Shown here one piece after another: positions 8,083 to 16,279 of a stretch of 64,000 nucleotides of DNA (position 1 is its first letter; each line of letters starts with the position of its first letter). A program made the position numbers and the translations under genes. The stretch spans positions 1-64,000 of the forward strand of contig NZ_AUGY01000011.1 in the NCBI RefSeq assembly GCF_000422905.1, written 5' to 3'. Below the pieces are notes generated by a model. That model made no database searches. It worked only from the letters and a program-made list of their open reading frames with translations, and had not been told where the DNA came from. Origin of the DNA: Paenibacillus alginolyticus DSM 5050 = NBRC 15375. GTDB taxonomy: Bacteria > Bacillota > Bacilli > Paenibacillales > NBRC-103111.

Positions 8083-8787
8083 ATGGGAATTCGTGACAAG
8101 GTCGTTCTTATTACTGGAGCATCCGCTGGTATCGGCTTAGCCACAGTACGCAGCTTTGCCACTGCCGGTGCTAAATTAGCACTGGTAGCTCGATCTGCCG
8201 ATGCACTAAATCATCTCGCCAAGGAATTGCAGAGCCAGGGTATTGACGCTGTCGCTATCCCGGCTGACGTGAGTGATCCTAAGCAAGTAGAAGGAGTCAT
8301 TGAGGAAACGGTTCGCCGCTTTGGCCGCCTAGATGTGGTCATCAATAACGTAGGACAAGCTGTAGTTGGCAAGGTCGCTGACCTAAATCCTGATGACTTC
8401 CGCAAGATCCTCGACCTTAATGTGCTAGGACCGTTAGCAGCTATGCAATCTGCGATCCCTGTCATGCGAGGGCAAGGGGGAGGGCTGATCATCAATATAA
8501 GTTCGGTGGTATCCAAGATGCATATTGCTGGATTGGGCGCCTATGCTGCAACCAAAGCTGCTTTGAACATGATTTCAGATACAGCTCGAGATGAATTAGC
8601 CTCAGATCAAATCCGTGTAATTACCGTCTATCCGCGCTCAACCGCAACGGATTTTGGTAAAAACGCTCTTGGTGCTCGCGAGCAACAGCGACAAGGATCT
8701 TCTTCTCCAACAGACACTCCTGAAATGGTCGCAGAGAAAATCTTGGCTGCAGCTTTACATGAGCCAGACGAGCAATATATGGATTAA
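8083..8787 (+). CDS. Short-chain dehydrogenase/reductase (SDR)
   Basis: This is a 234-aa classical SDR, an NAD(P)-dependent alcohol/ketone oxidoreductase. The Rossmann motif TGASAGIG begins near residue 11, followed by a DV pair near 60, the NNVG motif near 86 (usual form NNAG) and the active-site Ser with YAATK near 150-154. I place the start at ATG 8083 because AAAGGA lies 9-14 bases upstream and the SDR fold begins there; the longer open frame from 7963 runs through the promoter region. It is transcribed away from the LysR gene, which is its likely regulator. The substrate is unknown. Confidence 0.88.
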   Translation: MGIRDKVVLITGASAGIGLATVRSFATAGAKLALVARSADALNHLAKELQSQGIDAVAIPADVSDPKQVEGVIEETVRRFGRLDVVINNVGQAVVGKVADLNPDDFRKILDLNVLGPLAAMQSAIPVMRGQGGGLIINISSVVSKMHIAGLGAYAATKAALNMISDTARDELASDQIRVITVYPRSTATDFGKNALGAREQQRQGSSSPTDTPEMVAEKILAAALHEPDEQYMD

Positions 8788-8910
8788 TGAGCTTTTACTT
8801 TCATAAGGGATGCGCGGAACATTTTATTTGAAGCTCATAGGAAAATAGTAAGATGCACCTTGTCTAGGGGCTGACTAAGACTTATTCATTCTACACTTAA
8901 TTGGTTTGTC

Positions 8911-9525
8911 ATGTTTACCCGATTGTTAAGGTTGTGCGGTATATTTCTTTCTGTCTTTCTTCCCGGATTTTGGATCGCACTGCTTACTTATCATCAGGAT
9001 CAGCTCCCGTTCACTTTGCTGGGGACTCTTGTTATTTCCAGACAAGGTGTACCGCTGCCGGCTCCTCTCGAAGCCGTTGTCATGATTCTTCTATTTGAAT
9101 TGTTTCGTGAAGCGGGCATGCGCTTGCCATCTTCATTCGGACAGACGATATCTGTTGTTGGCGGTTTAATTGTCGGACAGGCGGCCATCAGTGCAGGTAT
9201 GACTGCTCCGGGTATTCTTGTTGTCGTAGCTATCTCGGTATTAGCGTCGTTTACCATGGTGAATCAAAATATGGTTGGCTTCGTGAGTCTGTTGAGATTA
9301 ATCATATTGATAATTAGCGGTGTACTCGGTTTGTTCGGATTATTGATTTGTATGTTAACCATTTCCATCTATATGGTTAATCTGCAATCGTTTGGGGTCA
9401 AATATCTAAGTCCGGTGGCACCCATTAATTACCGTGACCTATTGAAAATTTTATTCCGTATGCCTTGGGGGAAGAAGGAGGGTATACCTGGCTTCATAAG
9501 GAAAACCGGAGATGATCAAACGTGA
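8911..9525 (+). pseudogene. 5'-truncated GerA-family germinant receptor subunit A
   Basis: The 204 residues correspond to the membrane half of a GerA protein (compare residue ~307 onward of the gene at 700). The motifs FELFREAGMRLPS and GQTISVVGGLIVGQAAIS match, and the C-terminal tail is complete. The whole soluble N-terminal domain of about 300 residues is missing. In frame, a stop at 8872-8874 lies just upstream and no family sequence precedes it. There is no convincing ribosome binding site. The break falls at the boundary between soluble and membrane domains. The C gene follows with a 4-bp overlap, so the original operon order is kept. Confidence 0.8.
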
Positions 9526-10676
9526 GGTTGATACAACTTTTATTGGTTATTGGAATTGTCCCTCTATTGCTTACCAGTTGCTGGGGGGTAAAGGAAATTG
9601 AGCATCTCGCCTATGTCAATTCGATTGGTATTGATTATGTAAAAGGCAAAGTGGTGTTCTATACCCAAATGATCAGTTTTAATAATATTGCCAAGAAAGA
9701 AGCAGGAGCCGGGATGAGCAAGGAACTGGTTTCTATTGGCAAGGGTGAAGGCAGAACCGTAGATGAAGCTATCTTTGATCTTTACAAGACGTCACAGCAA
9801 AGATTGTCCTGGAGTCATGTGAAAACTTTAGCGTTTACGGAAGCGGCGCTGCGGGAGGATATCATTCATGGAATTTTGGACCAAATGGACAGGTATTATG
9901 AGTTTCGGTATACCATTTGGACGATGGTAACTCGCGGCTCGATCGAGAATATATTCAACGCAAACCCAACCCAAAACATGTCAACGCTTTACTCACAATT
10001 AAATAACCCGCGTGACCGTTATTCCCAAAGTTCGCTTGTTGCTCCGTTATATTTGTACAAATTTATTTGGAAATGGGAGGAAAATGGTCAAATCCTGTTG
10101 CTTCCCACATTAACCGTCAATGAAAATAACTGGATAGAGAACAAAAAGCCCTCGCCTCAGCTTCAACAAGATGGGGTATGCGCCATGCAAAGCAAAAAAT
10201 TGATGGGGTGCTTTAAGATTGACGAAATTATGGGTCTACGATGGATGGAGAAAGAAACTGTTCGTACCCCTTTGATACTTCAGATCGATCAAAAACCAAT
10301 TGCAATGATGGTTGTTCAAAAAATTAAACCCTCCATCGAACCCAAGATTTCAAATGGCAAACTGACGTTTCATATTAAAGTCAAAGCGCAAGGTTCGGTA
10401 ACGGAGCAGGAAAAGCCAACTACGGAGAAAGAACTGAAAGAGCTTGCTGCAAAGGAAATTAGGAAGCAGATTCAAAAAACCTATTTGATTGGCCTTAAAT
10501 CAGATGCAGACCTTCTAGGCTTTTCTAATTCACTCTACCGATCCAACCCGAAGGAATGGCACCGTCTTGAGAAAGATGGGGTTTTGCCATTAAAGCCTGA
10601 ATCCTTAGGGGAGATCAATGTAGATATAGGAATATCTGATGTAGGGATCGCTAAAATACTTAAAAAGAATGATTGA
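9522..10676 (+). CDS. Ger(x)C-family germination lipoprotein, second copy
   Basis: This 384-aa GerC paralogue starts at GTG 9522, overlapping the stop of the truncated GerA fragment. The signal segment ends in the lipobox LLTSC and the mature part begins CWGVKEIEHLAYVNSIGID, typical for the family. The frame is full length and undamaged. No GerB gene follows, and the upstream A subunit lacks its soluble domain, so a working receptor from this locus is unlikely unless subunits come from elsewhere. Residues 240-384 (KISNGKLTFHIKVKAQG, then the long amphipathic helix) match the usual domain III. Confidence 0.88.
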   Translation: MRLIQLLLVIGIVPLLLTSCWGVKEIEHLAYVNSIGIDYVKGKVVFYTQMISFNNIAKKEAGAGMSKELVSIGKGEGRTVDEAIFDLYKTSQQRLSWSHVKTLAFTEAALREDIIHGILDQMDRYYEFRYTIWTMVTRGSIENIFNANPTQNMSTLYSQLNNPRDRYSQSSLVAPLYLYKFIWKWEENGQILLLPTLTVNENNWIENKKPSPQLQQDGVCAMQSKKLMGCFKIDEIMGLRWMEKETVRTPLILQIDQKPIAMMVVQKIKPSIEPKISNGKLTFHIKVKAQGSVTEQEKPTTEKELKELAAKEIRKQIQKTYLIGLKSDADLLGFSNSLYRSNPKEWHRLEKDGVLPLKPESLGEINVDIGISDVGIAKILKKND

Positions 10677-10827
10677 GGAATCCTGGACAGTCATGATGGC
10701 AGCCTTGAAAATGATAGCCGGCAAACTGGAAGGAACGGGCACGAACCGATTCAATCCTAGTGGGGAAGCAAGGAGAGCGGAAGCCGTAACGGTTTTGATG
10801 AAGATGTTGGCGCTTAAGGGTAAGTAG
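10669..10827 (+). pseudogene. Remnant of an S-layer-homology (SLH) domain C-terminus
   Basis: The open frame overlapping the end of the GerC gene reads, in its last part, GTNRFNPSGEARRAEAVTVL. This is the SLH signature (F.P....RAEA) seen at the C-terminus of cell-wall-anchored Paenibacillus proteins. Only the last ~45 residues remain and nothing upstream continues it. It is a scrap left by a deletion or rearrangement that joined it to the germination genes. Confidence 0.65.
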
Positions 10828-10870
10828 GTTCATAAGGGGAATAGCTGGAGATCATATCAAATGCTTACCT

Positions 10871-10972
10871 ATTGTTACCGATAGTACAATAAAACAGTGG
10901 CAGTCCAGGACTTTATTTTCTCGTCCATAGCTGCCGCTGTTTCTATTATTGGGATCAATCTAATACTTTATT
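10871..10972 (+). repeat. Dispersed hairpin repeat, copy E
   Basis: The core pairs ACAGTGGCAG (10884-10893) with CTGCCGCTGT (10931-10940), with GGAC/GTCC inside, and is close to copies D and F. CCGATAGTACAATAA precedes it, like the family's left flank, and the tail GATCAATCTAATAC resembles that of copy D. Confidence 0.6.
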
Positions 10973-11189
10973 TTCCATGAACACAAACTCCTCTTTAAAG
11001 AACAGCCCTACTGATAATCAATCCTGCAGGTCACATGCTCTTGAGCAGATAAATCCGGCCCCATCATGTCTTCGAAATTACGTAATGCTCAATTCCGTCT
11101 AGAATTCTTTCGAGACCGAAATCGAATTCATACCCATATAAGTTCTTATTGTCGTCCTCGCTCTTCTCTTCGGCGGAATATGCCCCCGC
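10973..11189 (-). other. Intergenic stretch with a possible coding scrap
   Basis: This stretch holds no complete gene. On the minus strand, 11008-11085 is open for 26 codons ending at a TAG (ALRNFEDMMGPDLSAQEHV within it), which looks like a protein C-terminus, but I cannot name a family. The left end is repeat copy E and the right end is the broken 5' edge of the FAD monooxygenase gene. Confidence 0.25.
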
Positions 11190-12152
11190 TTGAACGGCAA
11201 GATTGAAGGTCGATTAAGTGAGGCGAGTATTGGGAACGAGCATGGCATGGACATCGAAATCATGCGCGACGATCTGGGTGACATCTTGTACAATTTAACA
11301 AAGGATAAGGCTAACTACATTTGGGGGGATTCGATTACAGCCATTCAAGAAACTGAAGCGGGTGCAGAGGTTCGATTTGCCCATAGCAAGCCGCAGATAT
11401 TCGATATGGTGATTGGCGCGGATGGTCTTCATTCCAACGTTCGAAGGCTGACTTTTGGCGAAGAAGCACAGTTTAAGCGTACGCTTGGCTGCTATATCGC
11501 GATCTTTACCACTGATAATTATCTCAATCTTGATCACAATCAGCAGTTCTATACGATTCCCGGCAAAACGGTGGGCATATATAGCGCACGTGACAATACC
11601 GAAGCGAAAGGATTATTCATATTCAAATCGGGGACCTTAACGTACGACAGACATGATGCGGAAGAACAAAAAAATCTTGTCAACAGCGTCTTTGGTAACG
11701 AAATGGGCTGGGAAACACAGCACCTGCTGCATGCGATGAAAGACGCGCCAGACTTTTACTTTGATGAGATTTGCCAGATCCAAATGCCGACATGGTCCAA
11801 AGGTCGTGTTACGCTCGTAGGTGATGCGGCATATTGCCCGTCCCCACTTTCCGGTCAAGGTACTAGCCTTGCGCTAGTCGGAGCTTATGTACTCGCCGGA
11901 GAGCTGAAGGCTGCTCAAGGTGATTACGCCAAAGCTTCTGCCCTCTACGAACAAGAGATGAGAACATTTGCGGAGAAGAACCAGAAGGTAGGACTTTTTG
12001 CAGCGGAAAGTATGGTCGAAAACTCACATTTCAAAATCTTGCTGCGCAATTGGATGCTGCGGGTGCCATTCCTGATGACCGTTATGTTTAAAATGGTTGT
12101 AAAAATGATTGCCAAAGCCGCTAAGGGGATCACATTAAAGGAATATGATTAG
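11190..12152 (+). pseudogene. FAD-dependent monooxygenase lacking its N-terminal nucleotide-binding motif
   Basis: The 320-residue frame (TTG at 11190) matches the C-terminal four fifths of a class A flavin monooxygenase of the TetX/UbiH-like group. DMVIGADGLHSNVRR near residue 72 and the second FAD motif GDAAYCPSPLSGQGTSLAL near 210 are both clear. The first ~60-70 residues, which hold the GxGxxG dinucleotide-binding fold, are missing. The upstream frame reads into unrelated sequence and a stop at 11139. Without that motif FAD binding is not expected. A strong hairpin lies 66 bp after the stop. The parent enzyme would hydroxylate an aromatic or polyketide-like compound. Confidence 0.75.
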
Positions 12153-12217
12153 AAAAAACACTCGAAAATTTAGAGACTAACATTAAACAAACGGAAAACA
12201 TTAGTGAAATGTATGGA

Positions 12218-12248
12218 TAGGAGCAGGCGCCGCGGCGACCTGCTCCTA
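12218..12248. terminator. Bidirectional terminator between convergent genes
   Basis: TAGGAGCAGG (12218-12227) pairs perfectly with CCTGCTCCTA (12239-12248), with CGCC/GGCG inside. It separates the FAD monooxygenase remnant from the convergent SDR. Confidence 0.75.
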
Positions 12249-12262
12249 ATTTGTGATGTATC

Positions 12263-13021
12263 TTAATAAGCGGTCCAGCCAGCATCGGCCGTTACAACTG
12301 TTCCATTTACGAAGCTTGCATCATCGGAGGCGAGGAATAATGCCACTTTCGCGATCTCTTCCGGCTCGCCTGCGCGCGGGTTGAGGTTGATGCCGGCCAT
12401 CGCTCTTTCCATACCGAATGGGTTCGGGCTCGTGATGGATGTGCCAATGTTGGTATTGACACCACCTGGCGCGATGGCATTACAGCGGATGCCTTTAGGC
12501 GCATATTGGAAACCGACGTTCTTCGTAAGACCGACGACCGCATGCTTCGCAGCTGTATAAGCCGCACCGGCACGGGAGCCCATCAAGCCGCCTGCGGAAG
12601 CGATGTTAACGATGACACCTCTTTGTTTCTCCAGATAGATCGGAATAACTTTGCGGATCGTTCTCATCGGGCCCGTTGTATTGATTGCGAAGACACGTTC
12701 CCACAGCTCGTCCGTCAGGTCTCCGGCTGGTACGAAGTTGTCCATAATGCCGGCGTTGTTAACGAGAATATCTACTGTTCCGTACTTCTCGACGGTTGTA
12801 TCAATAAGCGATTGGACATCATCTTCATTAGCGACGTTAGCCGCAATTGCGAAAGCAATGCCGCCTTTGGTGGTAATCCCGTCCACAACGGCTTGCGCGG
12901 CATCAATGCGAAGGTCGGACACAGCAACTTTCGCCCCTTCTGCAGCATACAATTCCGCAATGGCTTTACCCATGCCTGAAGCGGCACCAGTAACAACAGC
13001 AACTTTTCCGGATAATCTCAT
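12263..13021 (-). CDS. Short-chain dehydrogenase/reductase (SDR)
   Basis: This is a 252-aa classical SDR. TGAASGMG starts near residue 11, NNAG lies near 88, and the catalytic YTAAK lies near 153-157. The NTNIG region and a complete C-terminus are present. The start is ATG 13021 because GGAGGG sits nine bases upstream and the domain begins there; the longer frame to 13075 would run into the operator region. It is divergent from a TetR regulator across a gap with a 32-bp palindrome, so TetR-type repression relieved by a small molecule is likely. Substrate unknown. Confidence 0.88.
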   Translation of the reverse strand: MRLSGKVAVVTGAASGMGKAIAELYAAEGAKVAVSDLRIDAAQAVVDGITTKGGIAFAIAANVANEDDVQSLIDTTVEKYGTVDILVNNAGIMDNFVPAGDLTDELWERVFAINTTGPMRTIRKVIPIYLEKQRGVIVNIASAGGLMGSRAGAAYTAAKHAVVGLTKNVGFQYAPKGIRCNAIAPGGVNTNIGTSITSPNPFGMERAMAGINLNPRAGEPEEIAKVALFLASDDASFVNGTVVTADAGWTAY

Positions 13022-13097
13022 GACGTAAATCCCTCCATCGTTTTCTTGATCATTTAACTTCATTTGATAAATCATCCCGGCTGTTCTGAAAAGATAA

Positions 13098-13129
13098 GTA
13101 ACACATGTTCAATAGAGAACATCCGTTAC
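13098..13129. promoter_or_regulatory. Palindromic operator in the SDR/TetR divergent gap
   Basis: Two nested pairs of inverted arms are perfect: GTAAC (13098-13102) with GTTAC (13125-13129), and ATGTTC (13105-13110) with GAACAT (13117-13122). A TATAAT-like hexamer follows at about 13136. The size and symmetry suit a TetR dimer pair. Confidence 0.7.
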
Positions 13130-13245
13130 TTCGAGTATAATGAAGTATTGAAAGGGATTACAATCAGTAAAAATGGTGAGTTTGTCAGGTAACGAACAAC
13201 TCGGCTAATTTTGTTTAATAAGTCGTAAAGAAAGGAATAACAGGC

Positions 13246-13854
13246 ATGACCGACAAAGGAAAAAAAACGGACCGCCGCATCGTCCGCAGCCGGGCGGCCT
13301 TACGGCATGCGCTGCTGACGCTAATGGCGGACAAGCCGTTCAAGGCGATATCCATTACGGAAATCGTGGAGCTTGCGAATTATAACCGCGGGACGTTCTA
13401 TTCCAATTATGAAAGCAAGGACGCACTGCTTGACGATATTATTTCCGACCTGATCGAGAAATTATTGCTCTCCTTCCGCGCGCCCTACGAGAAGGTAGAG
13501 TTCTTCCACGTCGATCAGCTCAAGGCGCATTCCGTTATGCTTTTCGAGCATATCTATGTGCATTCCGCGATTTACACCGTGTTTATGAAGAGCGACATGC
13601 TAATGGCGCTCCGGGAGAAAATGTTCATCGCGCTGAAGAAGATCTCCACTGAAGAGCTTGTCTATACAAGAAAAGACATCGATGAAGAACTGTTGATTAT
13701 CTATTCGCTTAATGCGTTGCTGGGGCTTATATTCCATTGGGTGGAGAGCGGTTTTAAGCATTCTCCGGCTTACATGCAGGAGCAGTTGGTGAAAATCATC
13801 AACTATCATCCGACTGTTGCGAAGACCGCGATCAAAGGCTCGAGCTTATCCTAA
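13246..13854 (+). CDS. TetR/AcrR-family transcriptional regulator
   Basis: This 202-aa protein opens with DRRIVRSRAALRHALLTLM and has a TetR helix-turn-helix at about residues 25-55 (FKAISITEIVELANYNRGTFYSNYESK). The ligand-binding half is variable, with helical stretches and a membrane-like segment LLIIYSLNALLGLIFHW, a form common in TetR_C domains. It is divergent from the SDR at 12263. The stop codon TAA forms the loop of the terminator hairpin that follows. It probably binds the palindrome at 13098-13129. Confidence 0.88.
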   Translation: MTDKGKKTDRRIVRSRAALRHALLTLMADKPFKAISITEIVELANYNRGTFYSNYESKDALLDDIISDLIEKLLLSFRAPYEKVEFFHVDQLKAHSVMLFEHIYVHSAIYTVFMKSDMLMALREKMFIALKKISTEELVYTRKDIDEELLIIYSLNALLGLIFHWVESGFKHSPAYMQEQLVKIINYHPTVAKTAIKGSSLS

Positions 13855-13869
13855 GGGTAAGCTTTTTTT
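13843..13869 (+). terminator. Rho-independent terminator overlapping the tetR stop codon
   Basis: AGCTTATCC (13843-13851) pairs with GGGTAAGCT (13855-13863, one T-G pair) around the stop codon TAA, and a run of seven T follows. Confidence 0.75.
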
Positions 13870-14011
13870 GTGTACTTTCATGTTTAAATCTTACTTTGAG
13901 CATTCGGATTAAATACGGGTACAGGTAACGCTACTTCAGCTGTAACCTGTTATTCATTTTCCGTTCATATTCGCTTCCTATACTGTAGTCATTACGAAGG
14001 AGGGAAACACA

Positions 14012-15139
14012 ATGTATCTAGCTATTCGAGAAATGAGGTTTGCTAAGGCACGATATTCGTTAATTGCTACAATTATGGTGCTTGTTGCATTTCTTGTTCT
14101 GTTTGTCACTGGGCTTGCACAGGGGCTTGCGTATGACAACGCCGCTTCTGTTAAGAATATGGCTGCAACACATTTTGTCTTAGGACAAGACTCTAATCAC
14201 CGTTTCACCCGATCTCAGGTCGATCAGAATCAGCTTGAAAAGGCTGGCTTACTAGTAGGAAAAGAGAATGCGGAGCCACTTGGTCTGAAAATGACAACGG
14301 TTGTTCCATCAGGAGAAACTGGGAAGATTGATGTTGCTTTGCTCGCCGTTAATCTCGAAAGCTGGCTGGCGCCAACAGTAACAGAAGGTTCACCCATCTC
14401 GGATCAGACAAAAGGACATGTTCTTGTTGATCAAAAGCTGTCTAATTCTGGTGTCAAAATTGGCTCAATCATTGTAGATCAAGCTTCGGGAACAAAATGG
14501 ACAGTGAGCGGTTTTGTAAAAAACGAGTCATTCAGTCATGCTCCGGCTGTCTTTCTAAATAAGCAGGATTGGCTTAATCTTCAAGCGCAGACACTTACAC
14601 GTCAAGGAACTGAATCAGCAGCAGACAGTAAAATTTACAATGCAGTCGCCATTAAAGCCTCGAAAGAAAAAGTTAAGGAGCTTCAGTCCTCGCTGCCCAA
14701 TACGGAAGTGATAACGAAGTCTGAGGCCGTATCTGGGATTCCCGGTTACAAAGAAGAGCAAGGCTCGCTTATGATGATGATTGTATTCTTATTTGTAATC
14801 TCTGCCTTTGTCCTGGCTGTATTCTTTTATGTCATCACGATTCAGAAAACTAGTCAATTTGGTATATTGAAAGCCATCGGTACACGTACTGCCTATCTAG
14901 CTAGAAGCGTGACGCTGCAGGTGTTGGTCTTATCGGTCGGCAGCTTGGTCCTTAGCGTCCTGTTGGTTCAATTGTTTGAGGCTGTATTGCCAAGTTCCAT
15001 GCCATTTCAATTAGGCTTTTCTACCTTGGCACTTACTTGCCTGTCCTTTATAACAATGTCTTTGGCCGGTTCACTATTTTCGGTATGGAAAGTCGCCAAA
15101 ATTGACGCTTTGGATGCGATTGGGAGGACAGCAGCATGA
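14012..15139 (+). CDS. ABC exporter permease, FtsX/MacB type
   Basis: This 375-aa membrane protein has one N-terminal helix (about 18-40), a large extracytoplasmic domain (40-250) and three C-terminal helices (about 252-275, 300-325, 340-365). That is the MacB/FtsX topology, and the arrangement resembles HrtB/DevC-like permeases. MYLAIREMRFAKARYSLI is a typical start for this group. GGAGGG precedes the ATG. The stop overlaps the ATPase start by 4 bp (ATGA), so the two form one transporter. Such pairs export haem, peptides or other toxic compounds or act on lipoproteins; the substrate cannot be told here. Confidence 0.87.
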   Translation: MYLAIREMRFAKARYSLIATIMVLVAFLVLFVTGLAQGLAYDNAASVKNMAATHFVLGQDSNHRFTRSQVDQNQLEKAGLLVGKENAEPLGLKMTTVVPSGETGKIDVALLAVNLESWLAPTVTEGSPISDQTKGHVLVDQKLSNSGVKIGSIIVDQASGTKWTVSGFVKNESFSHAPAVFLNKQDWLNLQAQTLTRQGTESAADSKIYNAVAIKASKEKVKELQSSLPNTEVITKSEAVSGIPGYKEEQGSLMMMIVFLFVISAFVLAVFFYVITIQKTSQFGILKAIGTRTAYLARSVTLQVLVLSVGSLVLSVLLVQLFEAVLPSSMPFQLGFSTLALTCLSFITMSLAGSLFSVWKVAKIDALDAIGRTAA

Positions 15140-15846
15140 AAAACAGACTTGTATTACAGGAGATTACACGGACTTTTGAGGATGGCGGTATCGAAAGAAC
15201 GATTTTGGATAAGCTAAACCTTGAGGTGGCCGAAGGTGAACTAGTTGCGGTAATGGGCCCTTCAGGCTCAGGCAAAAGTACGTTTCTGTCCATAGCAGGA
15301 GCACTTCTTGAACCAACGAGTGGGCAAGTTCTACTCGATGGAGAATCCATTATCGGTAAAGACAAGCAAGCACTTTCTGAACTACGACTTCAAAAAATCG
15401 GATTTATTTTTCAAAGCGCCAACTTGATACCGTACTTGAAAGTTGAAGAACAATTAGTTTTGGTAAGCAAGCTTGCCGGGATGGAAAAGGCGAAGGCAAC
15501 CAAACGAGCAAAAGAGTTACTCGATAAGATGGGATTGTCTCATCGACGTACCGCATATCCTGAGAAACTCTCAGGGGGGGAGCGTCAACGGGTAGCTATC
15601 GCAAGAGCCTTAATGAATGACCCAGCTGTCCTATTCGCAGATGAACCAACAGCAAGCTTAGATGCCTCACGAGGGCACGATATAGTGAGTATGATAGCGA
15701 AGCAAGTAAAGGATCAGCGAAAGAGCGCGGTTATGGTTACGCATGATGACCGAGTACTGCCGCTTTGTGATCGAGTGCTTTTTCTTGAGAATGGAAAATT
15801 AATCGAAAAACAAAAAAAAATTGCTCAAATCCACGTTTCAGTGTAG
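15136..15846 (+). CDS. ABC exporter ATP-binding protein, MacB/LolD type
   Basis: This 236-aa ATPase is the partner of the permease at 14012. Walker A GPSGSGKST lies near residue 41, the Q-loop near 95 (FIFQSANLIPYL), the signature [15 protein letters not shown] near 145, Walker B VLFADEPTASLD near 167, and the switch His in TVMVTHDDRV-like sequence near 198. All catalytic motifs are intact. It overlaps the permease by 4 bp and is followed after 30 bp by hairpin repeat copy F. With only one permease gene, the working complex is probably two permease and two ATPase chains. Confidence 0.9.
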   Translation: MKNRLVLQEITRTFEDGGIERTILDKLNLEVAEGELVAVMGPSGSGKSTFLSIAGALLEPTSGQVLLDGESIIGKDKQALSELRLQKIGFIFQSANLIPYLKVEEQLVLVSKLAGMEKAKATKRAKELLDKMGLSHRRTAYPEKLSGGERQRVAIARALMNDPAVLFADEPTASLDASRGHDIVSMIAKQVKDQRKSAVMVTHDDRVLPLCDRVLFLENGKLIEKQKKIAQIHVSV

Positions 15847-15852
15847 TTTGAC

Positions 15853-15925
15853 GAGTAGTGGCAGCACAATAATAGCAGCGGCAGTCTAAGACTTATTTTT
15901 GAGTCCTAGTCCGCCGCTGTTTCTT
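15853..15925 (+). repeat. Dispersed hairpin repeat, copy F
   Basis: CAGCGGC (15876-15882) pairs with GCCGCTG (15913-15919). The loop contains AGTCTAAGACTTATTTTT as in copy D, and CTGTTTC follows. It probably ends the exporter operon. Confidence 0.6.
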
Positions 15926-15937
15926 TTGTGGGTCCTC

Positions 15938-15985
15938 TTTACTACTCTTACTTCTAAAAGTATAATGAATCAAGAACATATGTTC
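15938..15985 (+). promoter_or_regulatory. Sigma-A-type promoter with LexA (SOS) box
   Basis: TTTACT (15938-15943) and TATAAT (15961-15966) are separated by 17 bp, close to the sigma-A consensus. Eight bases after the -10, GAACATATGTTC (15974-15985) is a perfect palindrome matching the Firmicute LexA/DinR box core GAAC-N4-GTTC. Repressor there would block transcription start. The site is upstream of the 27-codon ORF at 16006. Confidence 0.65.
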
Positions 15986-16005
15986 TAAAGTGGGGTGGAG
16001 TAATA

Positions 16006-16089
16006 ATGAGTAGTAGTAAAGCTATCTCACGAAAATGGTACGGATGGGTAGCATTTGACGATATCTTGAATGTAGAATTGGTTGAATAA
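16006..16089 (+). CDS. 27-aa peptide downstream of a LexA box
   Basis: ATG 16006 to TAA 16087-16089. GGTGGAG lies five bases before the ATG, which is a good ribosome binding site. The product starts MSSSKAISRKWYGWVAFDD and is short and soluble with an acidic end. I recognise no family. It may be a true SOS-induced small protein, or the surviving start of a longer SOS gene lost by deletion. The promoter architecture makes chance less likely than for other frames of this length. The rest of 15847-16279 holds repeat copy F and no other gene. Confidence 0.45.
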   Translation: MSSSKAISRKWYGWVAFDDILNVELVE

Positions 16090-16279
16090 TACTTTTACAT
16101 AGGACAGTGCTAAAGGGAGGCATGCTGGGAGCTCTGCATGTCTTTTTCCTTTGGTTCGGTCTCAAGACGGAGTGTGATTTCATACCCGGGTTTGAATGAA
16201 TAACAGTGTCGTAAATATATAATGAAAACACGAGTATTATTCCAGCCTGGAGACTGGGTTGTAGGGGAGGGAAAAGGAT

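Noticed and set aside
8787-8838. Inverted repeat ATGAGCTT/AAGCTCAT after the SDR gene
   Set aside because: The loop is about 36 bases and there is no T-run, so it is not a convincing terminator.
13921-13950. Imperfect palindrome ACAGGTAAC/GTAACCTGT before the exporter permease
   Set aside because: One central mismatch and no clear regulator nearby; it could be an operator but support is weak.
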